Source: Micromonospora sp. WMMA1363 (GTDB lineage: Bacteria > Actinomycetota > Actinomycetes > Mycobacteriales > Micromonosporaceae). From it: 64,000 bases of DNA. Of this stretch, positions 1-8,933 are shown one piece after another; within the stretch, counting starts at the first letter, position 1, and every line of letters starts with the position of its first letter. Location: positions 2,413,001 to 2,477,000 of the forward strand of contig NZ_JAUALB010000001.1 of assembly GCF_030345795.1 (NCBI RefSeq). The letters are read 5' to 3'. The position numbers were made by a program, and so were the translations under genes. Under the pieces are notes generated by a model, which ran no database searches, had not been told where the DNA came from, and saw nothing but the letters and a program-made list of their open reading frames with translations.

Positions 1-1085
1 ACGTGCACGCCGGCTCCAGTCGGATCCCGATCCTGCTCTGCGGGCCACTGCTGCACCGGCTGGGGCACGCGTTCATCCCGGACCTGGGTGGCTGCCACAT
101 CGGCCCCCGCCCGATCGACTTCCACCTGCAGGCGCTGCGGGAGTTCGGCGCCACCGTCGACAAGCGGCCGGAGGGTCTGCACCTGTCGGCGCCGAACGGT
201 CTGCACGGCACCAAGTTCGCCCTGCCGTACCCGAGCGTCGGTGCCACCGAGCAGGTGCTTCTCACCGCCGTGCTCGCCGAAGGGGTCACCGAGCTGCGCA
301 ACGCGGCGGTCGAGCCGGAGATCATCGACCTGATCTGCGTGCTGCAGAAGATGGGCGCGATCATCAAGGTGCACACCGACCGGGTGATCGAGATCCAGGG
401 CGTGCCGAAGCTGCACGGGTATTCGCACCGGCCCATCCCCGACCGGATCGAGGCGGCGAGCTGGGCGGCGGCCGCCCTGGCGACCCGCGGCCACGTCGAG
501 GTGCTCGGCGCCCAGCAGGCCGACATGATGACCTTCCTCAACATCTTCCGCTCGGTCGGCGGCGAGTACGAGGTCACCGACGTGCGGCCGCCACGGCTGG
601 GCGACCCCGGGCAGGAGGGCGGCATCCGGTTCTGGCACCCGGGCGGCGAGCTGAAGTCGGTCGCGCTGGAGACCGACGTGCACCCCGGCTTCATGACCGA
701 CTGGCAGCAGCCACTCGTGGTGGCGCTGACCCAGGCGCGGGGCCTGTCGATCGTCCACGAGACGGTGTACGAGCAGCGGCTCGGCTACACCGAGGCACTC
801 AACTCGATGGGTGCCAACATCCAGGTCTACCGGGACTGCCTCGGCGGCACCCCCTGTCGCTTCGGCCGGCGCAACTTCAAGCACTCGGCGGTCATCGCCG
901 GGCCCAGCAAACTACACGCCGCCGACCTGGTCATCCCCGACCTGCGGGCCGGGTTCAGCCACCTGATCGCCGCGCTCGCCGCCGAGGGCACCTCCCGGGT
1001 GTACGGCGTCGACCTGATCGATCGCGGCTACGAGGACTTCGAGGCCAAGCTCGCCGACCTCGGCGCGCACGTCGAGCGCCCGTAA
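1..1085 (+). CDS. murA: UDP-N-acetylglucosamine 1-carboxyvinyltransferase-like protein, 5' partial
   Basis: This is an EPSP-synthase-fold enolpyruvyl transferase of the MurA family, which adds the enolpyruvyl group of PEP to UDP-GlcNAc in the first committed cytoplasmic step of peptidoglycan synthesis. About 360 residues are visible and the frame is open at the left edge, so roughly the first 80 to 90 residues, with the usual Lys-Asn substrate motif, lie outside. The loop GGCHIGPRPID carries the cysteine matching E. coli Cys115, and HPGFMTDWQQP carries the aspartate matching Asp305. The C-terminal DRGYEDFEAKLADLGA segment is typical of MurA. Actinomycetes often have MurA paralogues, so whether this copy is the housekeeping enzyme cannot be told here. 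Confidence 0.85.
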   Translation, partial: VHAGSSRIPILLCGPLLHRLGHAFIPDLGGCHIGPRPIDFHLQALREFGATVDKRPEGLHLSAPNGLHGTKFALPYPSVGATEQVLLTAVLAEGVTELRNAAVEPEIIDLICVLQKMGAIIKVHTDRVIEIQGVPKLHGYSHRPIPDRIEAASWAAAALATRGHVEVLGAQQADMMTFLNIFRSVGGEYEVTDVRPPRLGDPGQEGGIRFWHPGGELKSVALETDVHPGFMTDWQQPLVVALTQARGLSIVHETVYEQRLGYTEALNSMGANIQVYRDCLGGTPCRFGRRNFKHSAVIAGPSKLHAADLVIPDLRAGFSHLIAALAAEGTSRVYGVDLIDRGYEDFEAKLADLGAHVERP

Positions 1086-1166
1086 CGAGCGCCGGTAAGC
1101 AGCCTCACCCGCGCCCGGGGCACCCACGATGTGCACCGGGCGCCATGATGTGGCTACCCTTGCCGC

Positions 1167-1763
1167 GTGCTGTCGCTGTTTCGCCGTAAGTCCACCGACC
1201 TCGTCGAGGAGTCCGCCAACCCGGCGGCGCCCGAGGAGGAGATCGCCGCCCGCTCCCGGAGCTACACGCCCGGCAAGGGACGCGAGACGCCGAAACGCCC
1301 CGGCGGCGGCCGGCGGCCCCCGGCGGCGACCAAGCCGCTGACCAAGGAGGAGCAGCGGGAGCGGCGGCGCCAGCTGCGCGCCGATGCGGCGACGGAGTTC
1401 CGGCGCGAGGGCGGCCCCCGCGACCGGGGGCCGGAGCGGCTGCTCGCCCGCAACGTGGTCGACTCCCGGCGTACGGTCGGGACATGGTTCTTCGGCGGCG
1501 CGCTGGTCGTGCTGATCGGCTCGAACCAGGCGATGCCCCCGGTGATCCAGCTGGCATCCAACATCGTCTGGGCCGCGCTCGCGTTCGGCGTGATCGTCGA
1601 CTCGATCCTGATCTCGCGGAAGATCAGGAAGCTGGTCCGGGAACGCTTCCCGGACACCGGTCAGCGGATGGGGTCGCTCTACCTTTACGCGATCATGCGC
1701 TCGATCACCTTCCGCCGGATGCGGGCTCCCCAGCCGCGCGTCAACATCGGCGACCCGGTCTGA
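1167..1763 (+). CDS. DUF3043 domain-containing membrane protein
   Basis: This 198-residue protein matches the actinobacterial DUF3043 family by its layout: a charged, Arg/Lys/Pro-rich N-terminal half (residues 1 to about 100), two closely spaced hydrophobic segments (about 107 to 150), and a basic C-terminal tail with the RMGSLYLYAIMRSITFRRMR pattern. The GTG start at 1167 opens the frame 81 bases after the murA-like stop, and the same strand suggests possible co-transcription. Function is unknown; it is probably an inner-membrane protein with cytoplasmic N and C termini, which is an inference from the hydrophobic pattern only. Confidence 0.85.
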   Translation: MLSLFRRKSTDLVEESANPAAPEEEIAARSRSYTPGKGRETPKRPGGGRRPPAATKPLTKEEQRERRRQLRADAATEFRREGGPRDRGPERLLARNVVDSRRTVGTWFFGGALVVLIGSNQAMPPVIQLASNIVWAALAFGVIVDSILISRKIRKLVRERFPDTGQRMGSLYLYAIMRSITFRRMRAPQPRVNIGDPV

Positions 1764-2510
1764 CCCTCGACGGGCGGTCCCTCGCCGCGCCCGGGCGGGA
1801 CCGCCCGTCGTGGCCTCCCTGGTCGGCCGGACCGCCGACGGTTCCCGCTCCGACGCGCCGGCGTCGAACACCGCCGCGGTCCCGGTGACGGCGGGCTCCC
1901 AGGCCTGACGCCGCCCGGCTCGCGTCCCGGAGCAGGGCGTCCAGAGATTCCTGACGCCTCGGGCGTGTGCGGCCAGGGACGTCGCGTTGACCAGGAAGCG
2001 GCACCCGACACAGAGCGCCACGGCGGCGAGCACGGACACCGCGGGGCGCGGCACGGTGGTCCACCGCGGGGCCAGCCGCACGTCGAGGCGGAGCACGCTG
2101 GTGACCAGCGCAGCGACCAAAGCCTGTCGGTCGGTGGCGTAACGTCGGCAGCCCGATCCGGTTATAGCCTTAAATGTCCGGAACCATGGGATAACGTTTG
2201 GGGCCCGGGGCGGTGCCACAGTGGCGGTGACCGAGCCCACGCCGCTACCCTCCTTCCGCAGCTACGCCCTACCGGAACGGGGTACATTGCCTGCCGGCGG
2301 GGCACCGAGCGTGACAATGTGCAACGAGGTGACAATCGCCGTGAGCGAGCGGACGCGAGCCGGCCACCGGGGCGCGGCCGTGAGCGAGCGGACGCGAGCC
2401 GGCCACCGGGGCGCGGCCGTGAGCGAGCGGACGCGAGCCGGCCGGTCCGGCATGCCCGTCCGGGCGGGGCAGCTCCCCGCCGTCGCGCGCACCGGCGACG
2501 GGTCGTACGG
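1764..2510. other. non-genic stretch with no recognised gene
   Basis: About 750 bases separate the DUF3043 gene from the WG-repeat gene. A minus-strand frame between about 2240 and 1764 has high GC at third positions and one hydrophobic stretch (around AVSVLAAVALCVGC), but it has no recognisable family and runs on as antisense of neighbouring genes, so it may be a decayed gene or chance. A short AT-richer patch at about 2155 to 2200 could hold the promoter of the downstream gene. A 39-bp tandem repeat is listed separately. Confidence 0.4.
2341..2443. repeat. 39-bp tandem repeat, about 2.6 copies
   Basis: Copies begin at 2341, 2380 and 2419; each starts GTGAGCGAGCGGACGCGAGC and continues with a CCGG-rich half. 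The first two copies are identical and the third is cut after 25 bases. The array ends about 70 bases before the ATG of the WG-repeat gene. If read as protein upstream of that ATG it would give an Arg-rich repeat, but I prefer the downstream start. Role unknown; possibly a slippage-generated leader repeat. Confidence 0.85.
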
Positions 2511-5500
2511 ATGAGTCGCGGCTACGTCGACCGGTGGCACGACCCCGCCGAGCCGTCCTGGGTGGTCGAGCCGACCACCGAGTGGCACCCCCAGTTCCCC
2601 GGCCAGCGCTACCCCGGTGACATCGGCATCGGGCACTCCCCGCCACCCGCTCCGCGTGGCCGGGCCGCCGCGGTCGGGCGAGCGGAGGTGCCGCCGCTCG
2701 CACCCACGCGTCCCGACGGGACGTACCTCGGCCGCTCCTGGGACGACGAACCGGATGGCCGGCGCGGTTACCACGACGACCGGCGCTCCGCCGGCGAGGT
2801 GTACCGTCGCCCGCCCGGCGACCCGATCCGGGCGGACGATCAGCCGTGGGGCCACCGGCCGGAACCGCGCAACGGCCGGTCCGGCGGTGAGCCCGGGCGG
2901 AGCGACGGCCCCCGACCCGACCGCTCGGGCCGGGGCCGCTACGAGGCCCCTGGCCGCCACGACGACCGGCGCCCCCGGCACGAGCCGGGCCGACCCGTCT
3001 CCCCCGCCGGCCAGGTGGAACCCGGCTGGCTGGCGGAACCCGAGGAGGATCATTCCAGGAGGCACGCGCACCCCGACGCCGGACGCTGGGCCGGCCCACA
3101 GCCGCGCCGGCCGCGCTACCCGCGGCGGCGTTCGGGGACCGAGGACGAGAGCCAGCCCGCCGCGGAGTTCCCGGACCGCCGCGACGGCGAGCTGCGCGAG
3201 CGGGGCGTGGACGATCTCCGTGACCGCGACGTCGATGCTGCCCGCGACCGTGGGGGGGACCGTTCCTGGGACCGTGCCTCGGGGCCACGCCGATCGGCCC
3301 GCCGACGGCGGGCCGCCGTTGCCGACGGGCCGTGGGGCCACCCCGACGACGGGCCGCGGTACCACCACGCCGATCGCCGGCCGCACCCCGACCGGGCACC
3401 CGGAGGGCAGCCGCTCCGGGACGGAGGTCGCCCGGAGCCGGACGATTCGCGAGGCGGACGCGAGGCGACGGCGCACGCGGGAACTTATCCGCAGCGCCGC
3501 CCCGCAGAGCCGGGCCGCCCAACCGGTCGCCGGGATCCGGACCTCCACCGCGCAGGCGAGCCCGGCCGGGACGGTCCGGCGGACCGGCACCGTGCCGAGC
3601 GGCGACCCGACCGCGGGCTGCCCTGGCCGCCGACCGGCCCGCTCCGCCCCGGCCTCGACCGCGACGCCCCCGGGCACGGCGAACCCCGCCCGGAGCACCA
3701 GCCGCACCCCGCGCCCGTGGACCGGCCGCGCCACGAGGGTCGGCCAGCCCGGTTCGACGAGGTACGGCCCGCCAACGGACACCGCCCCGCCGGCGCACCG
3801 GCGTCCTTCCCGCCGTACCCAGCGCCTGAGCGGTCGGTGTCCGACCCGCCCGACCGCTCCGTGTTCCCCGGTCCCGGCGCACCCGCCCCACCGCCCCCGA
3901 CTCACCCCGTTCCGGAGGTTCCCGGTCGGCCCATGTCCCCCGGCGCGCAGGTCCCGCCGTCGGCGCGGCCGGTGCCGCCGGCGCCGGTAGCGGCACGCCA
4001 CGACCGCCGGGCCGACCGTCCCGTCTCGCCGGCGGCTGACCCCGGCGGGCGCGACCAGCGGCTGTCGGACCTTCCGTTCCCGCCCACCAACGGGCCGGAA
4101 CGACCGCCGGTGTCCCCCACACCGCGCCACGATCTCACGACGCCCGCCGCGCCGGTGTCGCCGGCGCGTCCCGGTTCCCCCGAGGACACGCCGGCAGCCG
4201 ACCGGCTCACCACGCCCGACACCGCCCCGCGCACGGAACCGGCGATCGCGCCCTGGAACCCACGCCGGTACGTCCCACCACCGCCCGCGGACCAGCCCAG
4301 CGTCACGCCACCCACGCAGACATCGACCCAGGTCGACCCGGGCGCCTGGTTCGGGGCGACGGCACGGCCCGCCGACCCGGCTCCGACCCCGCCTGCCGGG
4401 GCCACCGCATCCGAGCCGGATCCCGGGCCGGGCACAGTGGAGCCGCCGCCTCCCGGCACCGGCCCGGCCGAGCCGTCCACACCGGCTGACAGCGACCGTG
4501 CCGCCGACGAGCCGCCACCGGTCCGACCCGGCGCACCGGATCCGGCGCCGGCGGCCGAACGCCTGCCCGCCCCGACGTTCGCCGTCGAGCCCGCACCCGC
4601 TCCGCAGCTGGCGGACCCGGTCCCCGCGCCGACAACTCCACCGCACCGGGCCGCGAGCGAGGCACCGACGGCCTCCCCGCCGGCGGCGCCGACGGCCACC
4701 CGCCCAGTAGGCGCCCCGACCGCCGAACCGGAGCCGCCCCCGATCCGGCCGGTCTCCGCGCCGCCTGACCGGGATGACGTCCGGCCGGGCACACCGGTCT
4801 CGGCGCCACCGGCCGCACCCGTCCCGACACCGGTCTCCCCAGCCGAGTCCGCTGCGGCGGCACCCACGGACCCGGCACCGGCCGCCCCGACGGTTCGACC
4901 GGTCTCCGCGCCCCCGGAGCAGTCGGGGCCGACGGCCACCGAGGCCCACGCGCCGGTCACGCCGGTCTCCGCGCCCCCGGAGCAGTCGGGCACCCGCTCG
5001 GCGACGCCGACCACGCCCCCGATCACGACGACCGACGACGTGACCGCTCCGGGCACCGAGCCGACACCGCCCCCTGCCACGGGCGACGTCGAGGTGACAC
5101 GACCCGGACAGGAACCGGCTGCCGACGGAGCCGACGGCCTTCCCGATCCGGCGACCACCGCCGGCCCCGACGTACCGCGCGGGGAGCAGGGCGATCCCGA
5201 ACAGGTCCTCGCGAGCTACCGCTGGGAGCTGGACCCGGTGACGCTGCGGGAGAGCGTCGCCGATCCCGCGCGGTTCCGCACGATCCGGCACCGTCTCACC
5301 GAGAAGCTCGGCAAAGCCGTCGACAACAAGTCGCGGGCCCGCCTGCTCAGCCTTCGGGCGGTGGTCTCGCGGATCGTCGGCGACCTGGACGACGCGCTCG
5401 CCGACGGTCGCCTCGCGCTGACCTACGCGGAGGCGACCGCAGAGTTGCGGCGGACCGCCCTGGCCCAGGCCCGGCTGGCGCACGTGCTGCGCTGGCGGGG

Positions 5501-6482
5501 TGAGTACGCCGAGGCCGACCGGCTCTTCGCCGAGGCGAACTCACCGGAGCTGCCCGACCGGCTGCGGGCGGCGCTGCACGAGCACGCCGGCCGGTGCTGC
5601 TTCGACCAGGGCCGGCTGATGGAGGCGTGCGTCGAGTTCGAGCGTGCGCTGAACCTGCGCGGGGCCGCCGACCCCGATCTGCTGACCCGAGTCCGGACGA
5701 GCCTGGACGCGGTCGCCGAACGGGCCGCGGCGGCCGGCTTCGGGCCGTACCCGCGCAGCCGGACGGAGCTGCTGGAGCCAGACCGCCCGCCGGTGCCCGC
5801 GCGCGACGGCGAACGCTGGGGTTTCGCCGACCCCGGCGGCGACCTGGTGATCGCGGCGGAGTACGCGCAGGCGCAACCTTTCCATGAGGGCGTGGCCTGG
5901 GTACGCCGACCGACGACGGACCGGTGGTCCCTTATCGACCTCGCCGGCGCCACCGTGCTGGAACCGTCCTGGCCGGCCGTCCGCCCGTTCTCCGACGGGC
6001 TGGCGTGGGTGTCGCACGGCGAGCCCGGCGGCTGGCAGGCGGTCGACCAGAACGGCGGGGTGGCCGTGTCACCTGGCTTCGCCGAGACACGCCCGTTCCG
6101 GCGCGGTGTCGCCGCGGTTCGCCGTGAGGGCTGGGGCGCGGTCGACCGCACCGGACGGCTGGTGGTGCCGACTCGCTACCACGGGTTCGCCACCACGCTG
6201 GCCAACGGCCGGCACATCGACGGCTTCACCGACGAGGGACTGGCCGTCATGGACGTGGCGGGCCGGTACGGCGTGGTGGACCGGACCGGGCGGATGGTCG
6301 TACCACCGGTCCATCCAGCGCTGGCCATCCACCCCGTCGCGTTCTTGGTCGCCGTGAGCACCGGTCGCTGGGGCGCGCTGGACCGGCGGGGCGAACCGCT
6401 GATCGACCCGGTGCACCGCGACCGCGACGACGTACTCGCCGAGATCGACCGACTGCTCACCGACACCATGCCCGTACTCTGA
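2511..6482 (+). CDS. large disordered, TPR-like and WG-repeat-containing protein
   Basis: This 1323-residue protein has three parts. Residues 1 to about 900 are low complexity: first Arg/Asp/Gly/Pro-rich, then Pro/Ala/Thr-rich with recurring PVSAPPEQSG-type blocks. Residues about 900 to 1080 form alpha-helical, TPR-like repeats (for example GDLDDALADGRLALTYAEA and GRLMEACVEFERALNL). Residues about 1090 to 1323 contain WG (KWG) repeats of the form WGFADPGG, WGAVDRTG, YGVVDRTG and WGALDRRG. WG repeats are short beta-type repeats of unknown ligand. I chose the ATG at 2511 (MSRGYVDRW) because upstream in-frame codons fall in the tandem repeat. No signal peptide or membrane segment is visible. It may act as a scaffold, which is an inference from architecture only. 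Confidence 0.85.
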   Translation: MSRGYVDRWHDPAEPSWVVEPTTEWHPQFPGQRYPGDIGIGHSPPPAPRGRAAAVGRAEVPPLAPTRPDGTYLGRSWDDEPDGRRGYHDDRRSAGEVYRRPPGDPIRADDQPWGHRPEPRNGRSGGEPGRSDGPRPDRSGRGRYEAPGRHDDRRPRHEPGRPVSPAGQVEPGWLAEPEEDHSRRHAHPDAGRWAGPQPRRPRYPRRRSGTEDESQPAAEFPDRRDGELRERGVDDLRDRDVDAARDRGGDRSWDRASGPRRSARRRRAAVADGPWGHPDDGPRYHHADRRPHPDRAPGGQPLRDGGRPEPDDSRGGREATAHAGTYPQRRPAEPGRPTGRRDPDLHRAGEPGRDGPADRHRAERRPDRGLPWPPTGPLRPGLDRDAPGHGEPRPEHQPHPAPVDRPRHEGRPARFDEVRPANGHRPAGAPASFPPYPAPERSVSDPPDRSVFPGPGAPAPPPPTHPVPEVPGRPMSPGAQVPPSARPVPPAPVAARHDRRADRPVSPAADPGGRDQRLSDLPFPPTNGPERPPVSPTPRHDLTTPAAPVSPARPGSPEDTPAADRLTTPDTAPRTEPAIAPWNPRRYVPPPPADQPSVTPPTQTSTQVDPGAWFGATARPADPAPTPPAGATASEPDPGPGTVEPPPPGTGPAEPSTPADSDRAADEPPPVRPGAPDPAPAAERLPAPTFAVEPAPAPQLADPVPAPTTPPHRAASEAPTASPPAAPTATRPVGAPTAEPEPPPIRPVSAPPDRDDVRPGTPVSAPPAAPVPTPVSPAESAAAAPTDPAPAAPTVRPVSAPPEQSGPTATEAHAPVTPVSAPPEQSGTRSATPTTPPITTTDDVTAPGTEPTPPPATGDVEVTRPGQEPAADGADGLPDPATTAGPDVPRGEQGDPEQVLASYRWELDPVTLRESVADPARFRTIRHRLTEKLGKAVDNKSRARLLSLRAVVSRIVGDLDDALADGRLALTYAEATAELRRTALAQARLAHVLRWRGEYAEADRLFAEANSPELPDRLRAALHEHAGRCCFDQGRLMEACVEFERALNLRGAADPDLLTRVRTSLDAVAERAAAAGFGPYPRSRTELLEPDRPPVPARDGERWGFADPGGDLVIAAEYAQAQPFHEGVAWVRRPTTDRWSLIDLAGATVLEPSWPAVRPFSDGLAWVSHGEPGGWQAVDQNGGVAVSPGFAETRPFRRGVAAVRREGWGAVDRTGRLVVPTRYHGFATTLANGRHIDGFTDEGLAVMDVAGRYGVVDRTGRMVVPPVHPALAIHPVAFLVAVSTGRWGALDRRGEPLIDPVHRDRDDVLAEIDRLLTDTMPVL

Positions 6483-6593
6483 CCGGGACCGCGGCCCGGC
6501 GGTCGCCCGGGCGGCCGTCTCCGTTCCCGGTCCGCCCCGGCCGGGAAGCCACCGCGCCCCGACCGGACGGGGAGCGCGGGCTAGGGTCGGGGA

Positions 6594-7592
6594 ATGGAAT
6601 TCCGACACCTGGGCCGCTCCGGCCTGATGGTCAGCGAGATCGCGTACGGCAACTGGATCACCCACGGGTCGCAGGTCGAGGAGGAGGCGGCGTTCGCCTG
6701 CGTCCAGGCGGCCCTGGACGCCGGCATCACCACCTTCGACACCGCCGACGTGTACGCCGGCACCCGCGCCGAGGACGTCCTCGGCCGAGCGTTGCGGAAC
6801 GTGCGGCGCGAGGGTATCGAGCTGTTCACCAAGGTGTACTGGGCGACCGGACCGGGTCGTAACGACCGTAGCCTGTCCCGCAAGCACATCATGGAGGCGA
6901 TCAACGGCTCGCTGCGCCGGCTGCGCACCGACTACGTCGACCTCTACCAGGCCCACCGATACGACTACAGCACGCCGCTGGAGGAGACGATGGAGGCGTT
7001 CGCCGACGTCGTCCACTCCGGCAAGGCGCTCTACATCGGCGTCTCGGAGTGGAAGGCGTCGCAGCTACGCGAGGCGCACAAGCTCGCCCGCGAGCTACGG
7101 ATCCCGCTGATCTCCAACCAGCCGCAGTACTCGATGCTCTGGCGGGTCATCGAGAGCGAGGTGGTGCCGACCAGCGAGGAACTGGGCATCGGGCAGATCG
7201 TCTGGTCCCCGATGGCGCAGGGCGTGCTGTCCGGCAAGTACCAGCCGGGCCAGCCGCCGCCGGCCGGGTCCCGCGCCACGGACGAGAAGTCCGGCGCGGG
7301 CTTCATCGCGAAGTGGCTGACCGACGACGTGCTGACCCGGGTGCAGCGGCTCAGGCCCCTCGCCGATCAGGCCGGGCTCAGCATGGCCCAGCTCGCCCTG
7401 GCGTGGGTGTTGCAGAACCCGAACGTCTCCTCGGCGATCATCGGCGCGTCCCGCCCCGAGCAGGTGCACGACAACGTCAGGGCGGCCGGCGTGAAGCTCG
7501 ACGCCGCCCTGCTCAAGGAGATCGACAAGATCGTCGAGCCGGTCACCGAGCGCGACCCGGCCCGTACGGAGTCCCCGACGCAGCGTCCGTGA
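6594..7592 (+). CDS. aldo/keto reductase
   Basis: This 332-residue protein is a complete NADP(H)-dependent aldo/keto reductase of the potassium-channel beta-subunit/YghZ-like branch. The catalytic tetrad is visible as Asp49 and Tyr54 (in TFDTADVY), Lys80 (LFTKVYWA) and His121 (LYQAHRYD). The C-terminal SSAIIGASRPEQVHDN segment is the usual cofactor-binding region. The ATG at 6594 follows a 111-base gap after the WG-repeat gene. The physiological substrate is unknown; members reduce aldehydes and ketones in the cytoplasm. It converges with the M50 protease gene 83 bases downstream. Confidence 0.93.
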   Translation: MEFRHLGRSGLMVSEIAYGNWITHGSQVEEEAAFACVQAALDAGITTFDTADVYAGTRAEDVLGRALRNVRREGIELFTKVYWATGPGRNDRSLSRKHIMEAINGSLRRLRTDYVDLYQAHRYDYSTPLEETMEAFADVVHSGKALYIGVSEWKASQLREAHKLARELRIPLISNQPQYSMLWRVIESEVVPTSEELGIGQIVWSPMAQGVLSGKYQPGQPPPAGSRATDEKSGAGFIAKWLTDDVLTRVQRLRPLADQAGLSMAQLALAWVLQNPNVSSAIIGASRPEQVHDNVRAAGVKLDAALLKEIDKIVEPVTERDPARTESPTQRP

Positions 7593-7675
7593 CCGTCCCG
7601 TGGTGGCCGGCGCGGGACGCGCCGGCCACCACAGCCGGGCACCGTACGCAGCGCGCCGGGCCGGGCGGGCCGACG

Positions 7676-8473
7676 TCAGCCCCGCCAGAAGCGGATCAGG
7701 TCCAGCCCGAGGGCGTACAGCCCCGGCGGCAGGCCGAGCACGTCGCCGGTGGCGAAGACCACGCCGAAGAACCAACCGCCGATGGCCGGATTCCACAGCA
7801 GAGCGAAGAGCAGGAGGAAGCCGTACGGCGCGAAGAGGTCGTACATCCGCCGGTACGGGGGGCTCAGCCACGGCTGGATCATGTTGCCGCCGTCCAGGCC
7901 GGGCACCGGGAGCAGGTTGAGCAGGCTCGCGGTGAGCTGGAGAAAGGCGAGCAGCGCCACGGCGGCCCAGAACTCGACCGGTCCCCCGCCGGGTACACCG
8001 AGGCGGAGCGCGGCCACCAACACCAGCGTGAACACCACGTTGGTGGCCGGCCCGGCGAGACTGACCAGGGTGTGCCGCAGCCGCCCGGGAATGGCGTGCC
8101 GGTCCACCCAGACCGCGCCGCCGGGCAAACCGATGCCGCCGAGCAGCACCACCAGTACCGGCAGCGCGACGGACAGCAGCGGGTGGCTGTACTTCAACGG
8201 GTTGAGCGTCAGGTAACCCTGGTGGGCGACACCGCGGTCGCCGGCCCGGAACGCGACGAGGGCGTGCGCGTACTCGTGCAGGCAGAGCGAGACCAACCAG
8301 CCCGAGACGACGAAGAGGAACACGTCGAACCGGACGTTGCCGAACCCGCGCCAGGTCAGCACCCCACTGGTGACGAAGAGCCCCACCAGCCCGAGGAAGA
8401 CCGGGCTGGGCTGAAACGCCGCCCGGGGCACGCCGAGCAGCAGCGGCTCACCTCCCGAGCGGTCGCCGGCCAT
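7676..8473 (-). CDS. site-2 protease family (peptidase M50) membrane protein
   Basis: This 265-residue multi-pass membrane protein has the zinc-binding HEYAH at residues 66 to 70 and the second metal-ligand motif LLPVPGLDGG at about 187 to 196, both within hydrophobic segments, as in M50 intramembrane metalloproteases. About six membrane segments are apparent and there is no PDZ domain, so it belongs to the short Rip3/SpoIVFB-like group. The ATG shares one base with the TGA of the small gene upstream (TGATG), implying translational coupling. Natural substrates are often anti-sigma factors or small membrane proteins, but none is indicated here. Confidence 0.9.
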   Translation of the reverse strand: MAGDRSGGEPLLLGVPRAAFQPSPVFLGLVGLFVTSGVLTWRGFGNVRFDVFLFVVSGWLVSLCLHEYAHALVAFRAGDRGVAHQGYLTLNPLKYSHPLLSVALPVLVVLLGGIGLPGGAVWVDRHAIPGRLRHTLVSLAGPATNVVFTLVLVAALRLGVPGGGPVEFWAAVALLAFLQLTASLLNLLPVPGLDGGNMIQPWLSPPYRRMYDLFAPYGFLLLFALLWNPAIGGWFFGVVFATGDVLGLPPGLYALGLDLIRFWRG

Positions 8474-8673
8474 CACTGCGCCGGGGGCAGCAGGCTCATC
8501 CGGTACTCCACGCGGTCGTCCTCGTTGAGCACGACCGAGGCAACGCCGGACGCCGCGAGATCCCGCCAGGTCTGGCCGATCCAGGATTCGGCGTCCGCCT
8601 GGCTGCCGAACGACTCCCCCGGCCCCGGCGCCGGCTCGCCGTTCGCGCCCTCGTACCGCCAGCTCCACGCCAT
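8473..8673 (-). CDS. small conserved hypothetical protein (66 aa)
   Basis: This 66-residue soluble protein begins MAWSWRYEGANGEP and is acidic, with a compact predicted alpha/beta make-up (SQADAESWIGQTWRDLAASG, then VASVVLNEDDRVEYRMSL). The pattern is that of small conserved proteins of actinomycetes, without assigned function. It is the first gene of a two-gene operon with the M50 protease, whose ATG overlaps this stop codon by one base. A link to the protease is plausible from coupling but unproven. Confidence 0.7.
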   Translation of the reverse strand: MAWSWRYEGANGEPAPGPGESFGSQADAESWIGQTWRDLAASGVASVVLNEDDRVEYRMSLLPPAQ

Positions 8674-8933
8674 GTGCGCGTCTCCCCTCGCCGCTGATCT
8701 CCCGCCAGCGTAGTCGGCCCACCGGAGAACGACCGCGCCTCGGGTGTGCGCTTGATCGATCCGCTGCCACCGGCGGTACCGTGATCCGGTGTTGACCTGA
8801 GGTGTGCTCAGCGACCCGGTACCGGTCGACCGAGCGGGTGGCGGCCGGCGGCATGGGCATGGTCTGGGTCAGCCGCCAGGCGCAGACGCGGGCCGGGGGG
8901 CGCCGGGACGCCGGGGCGCCTTAAGGTACGGGC

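Noticed and set aside
2262..5483. A 1073-residue open frame on the minus strand
   Set aside because: It is antisense to the Pro/Arg-rich part of the WG-repeat gene, and its Arg/Gly-rich translation is a by-product of GC-rich codons.
8674..8933. Cobalamin riboswitch upstream of cobU-cobT
   Set aside because: No B12-box sequence was found and the leader is short.
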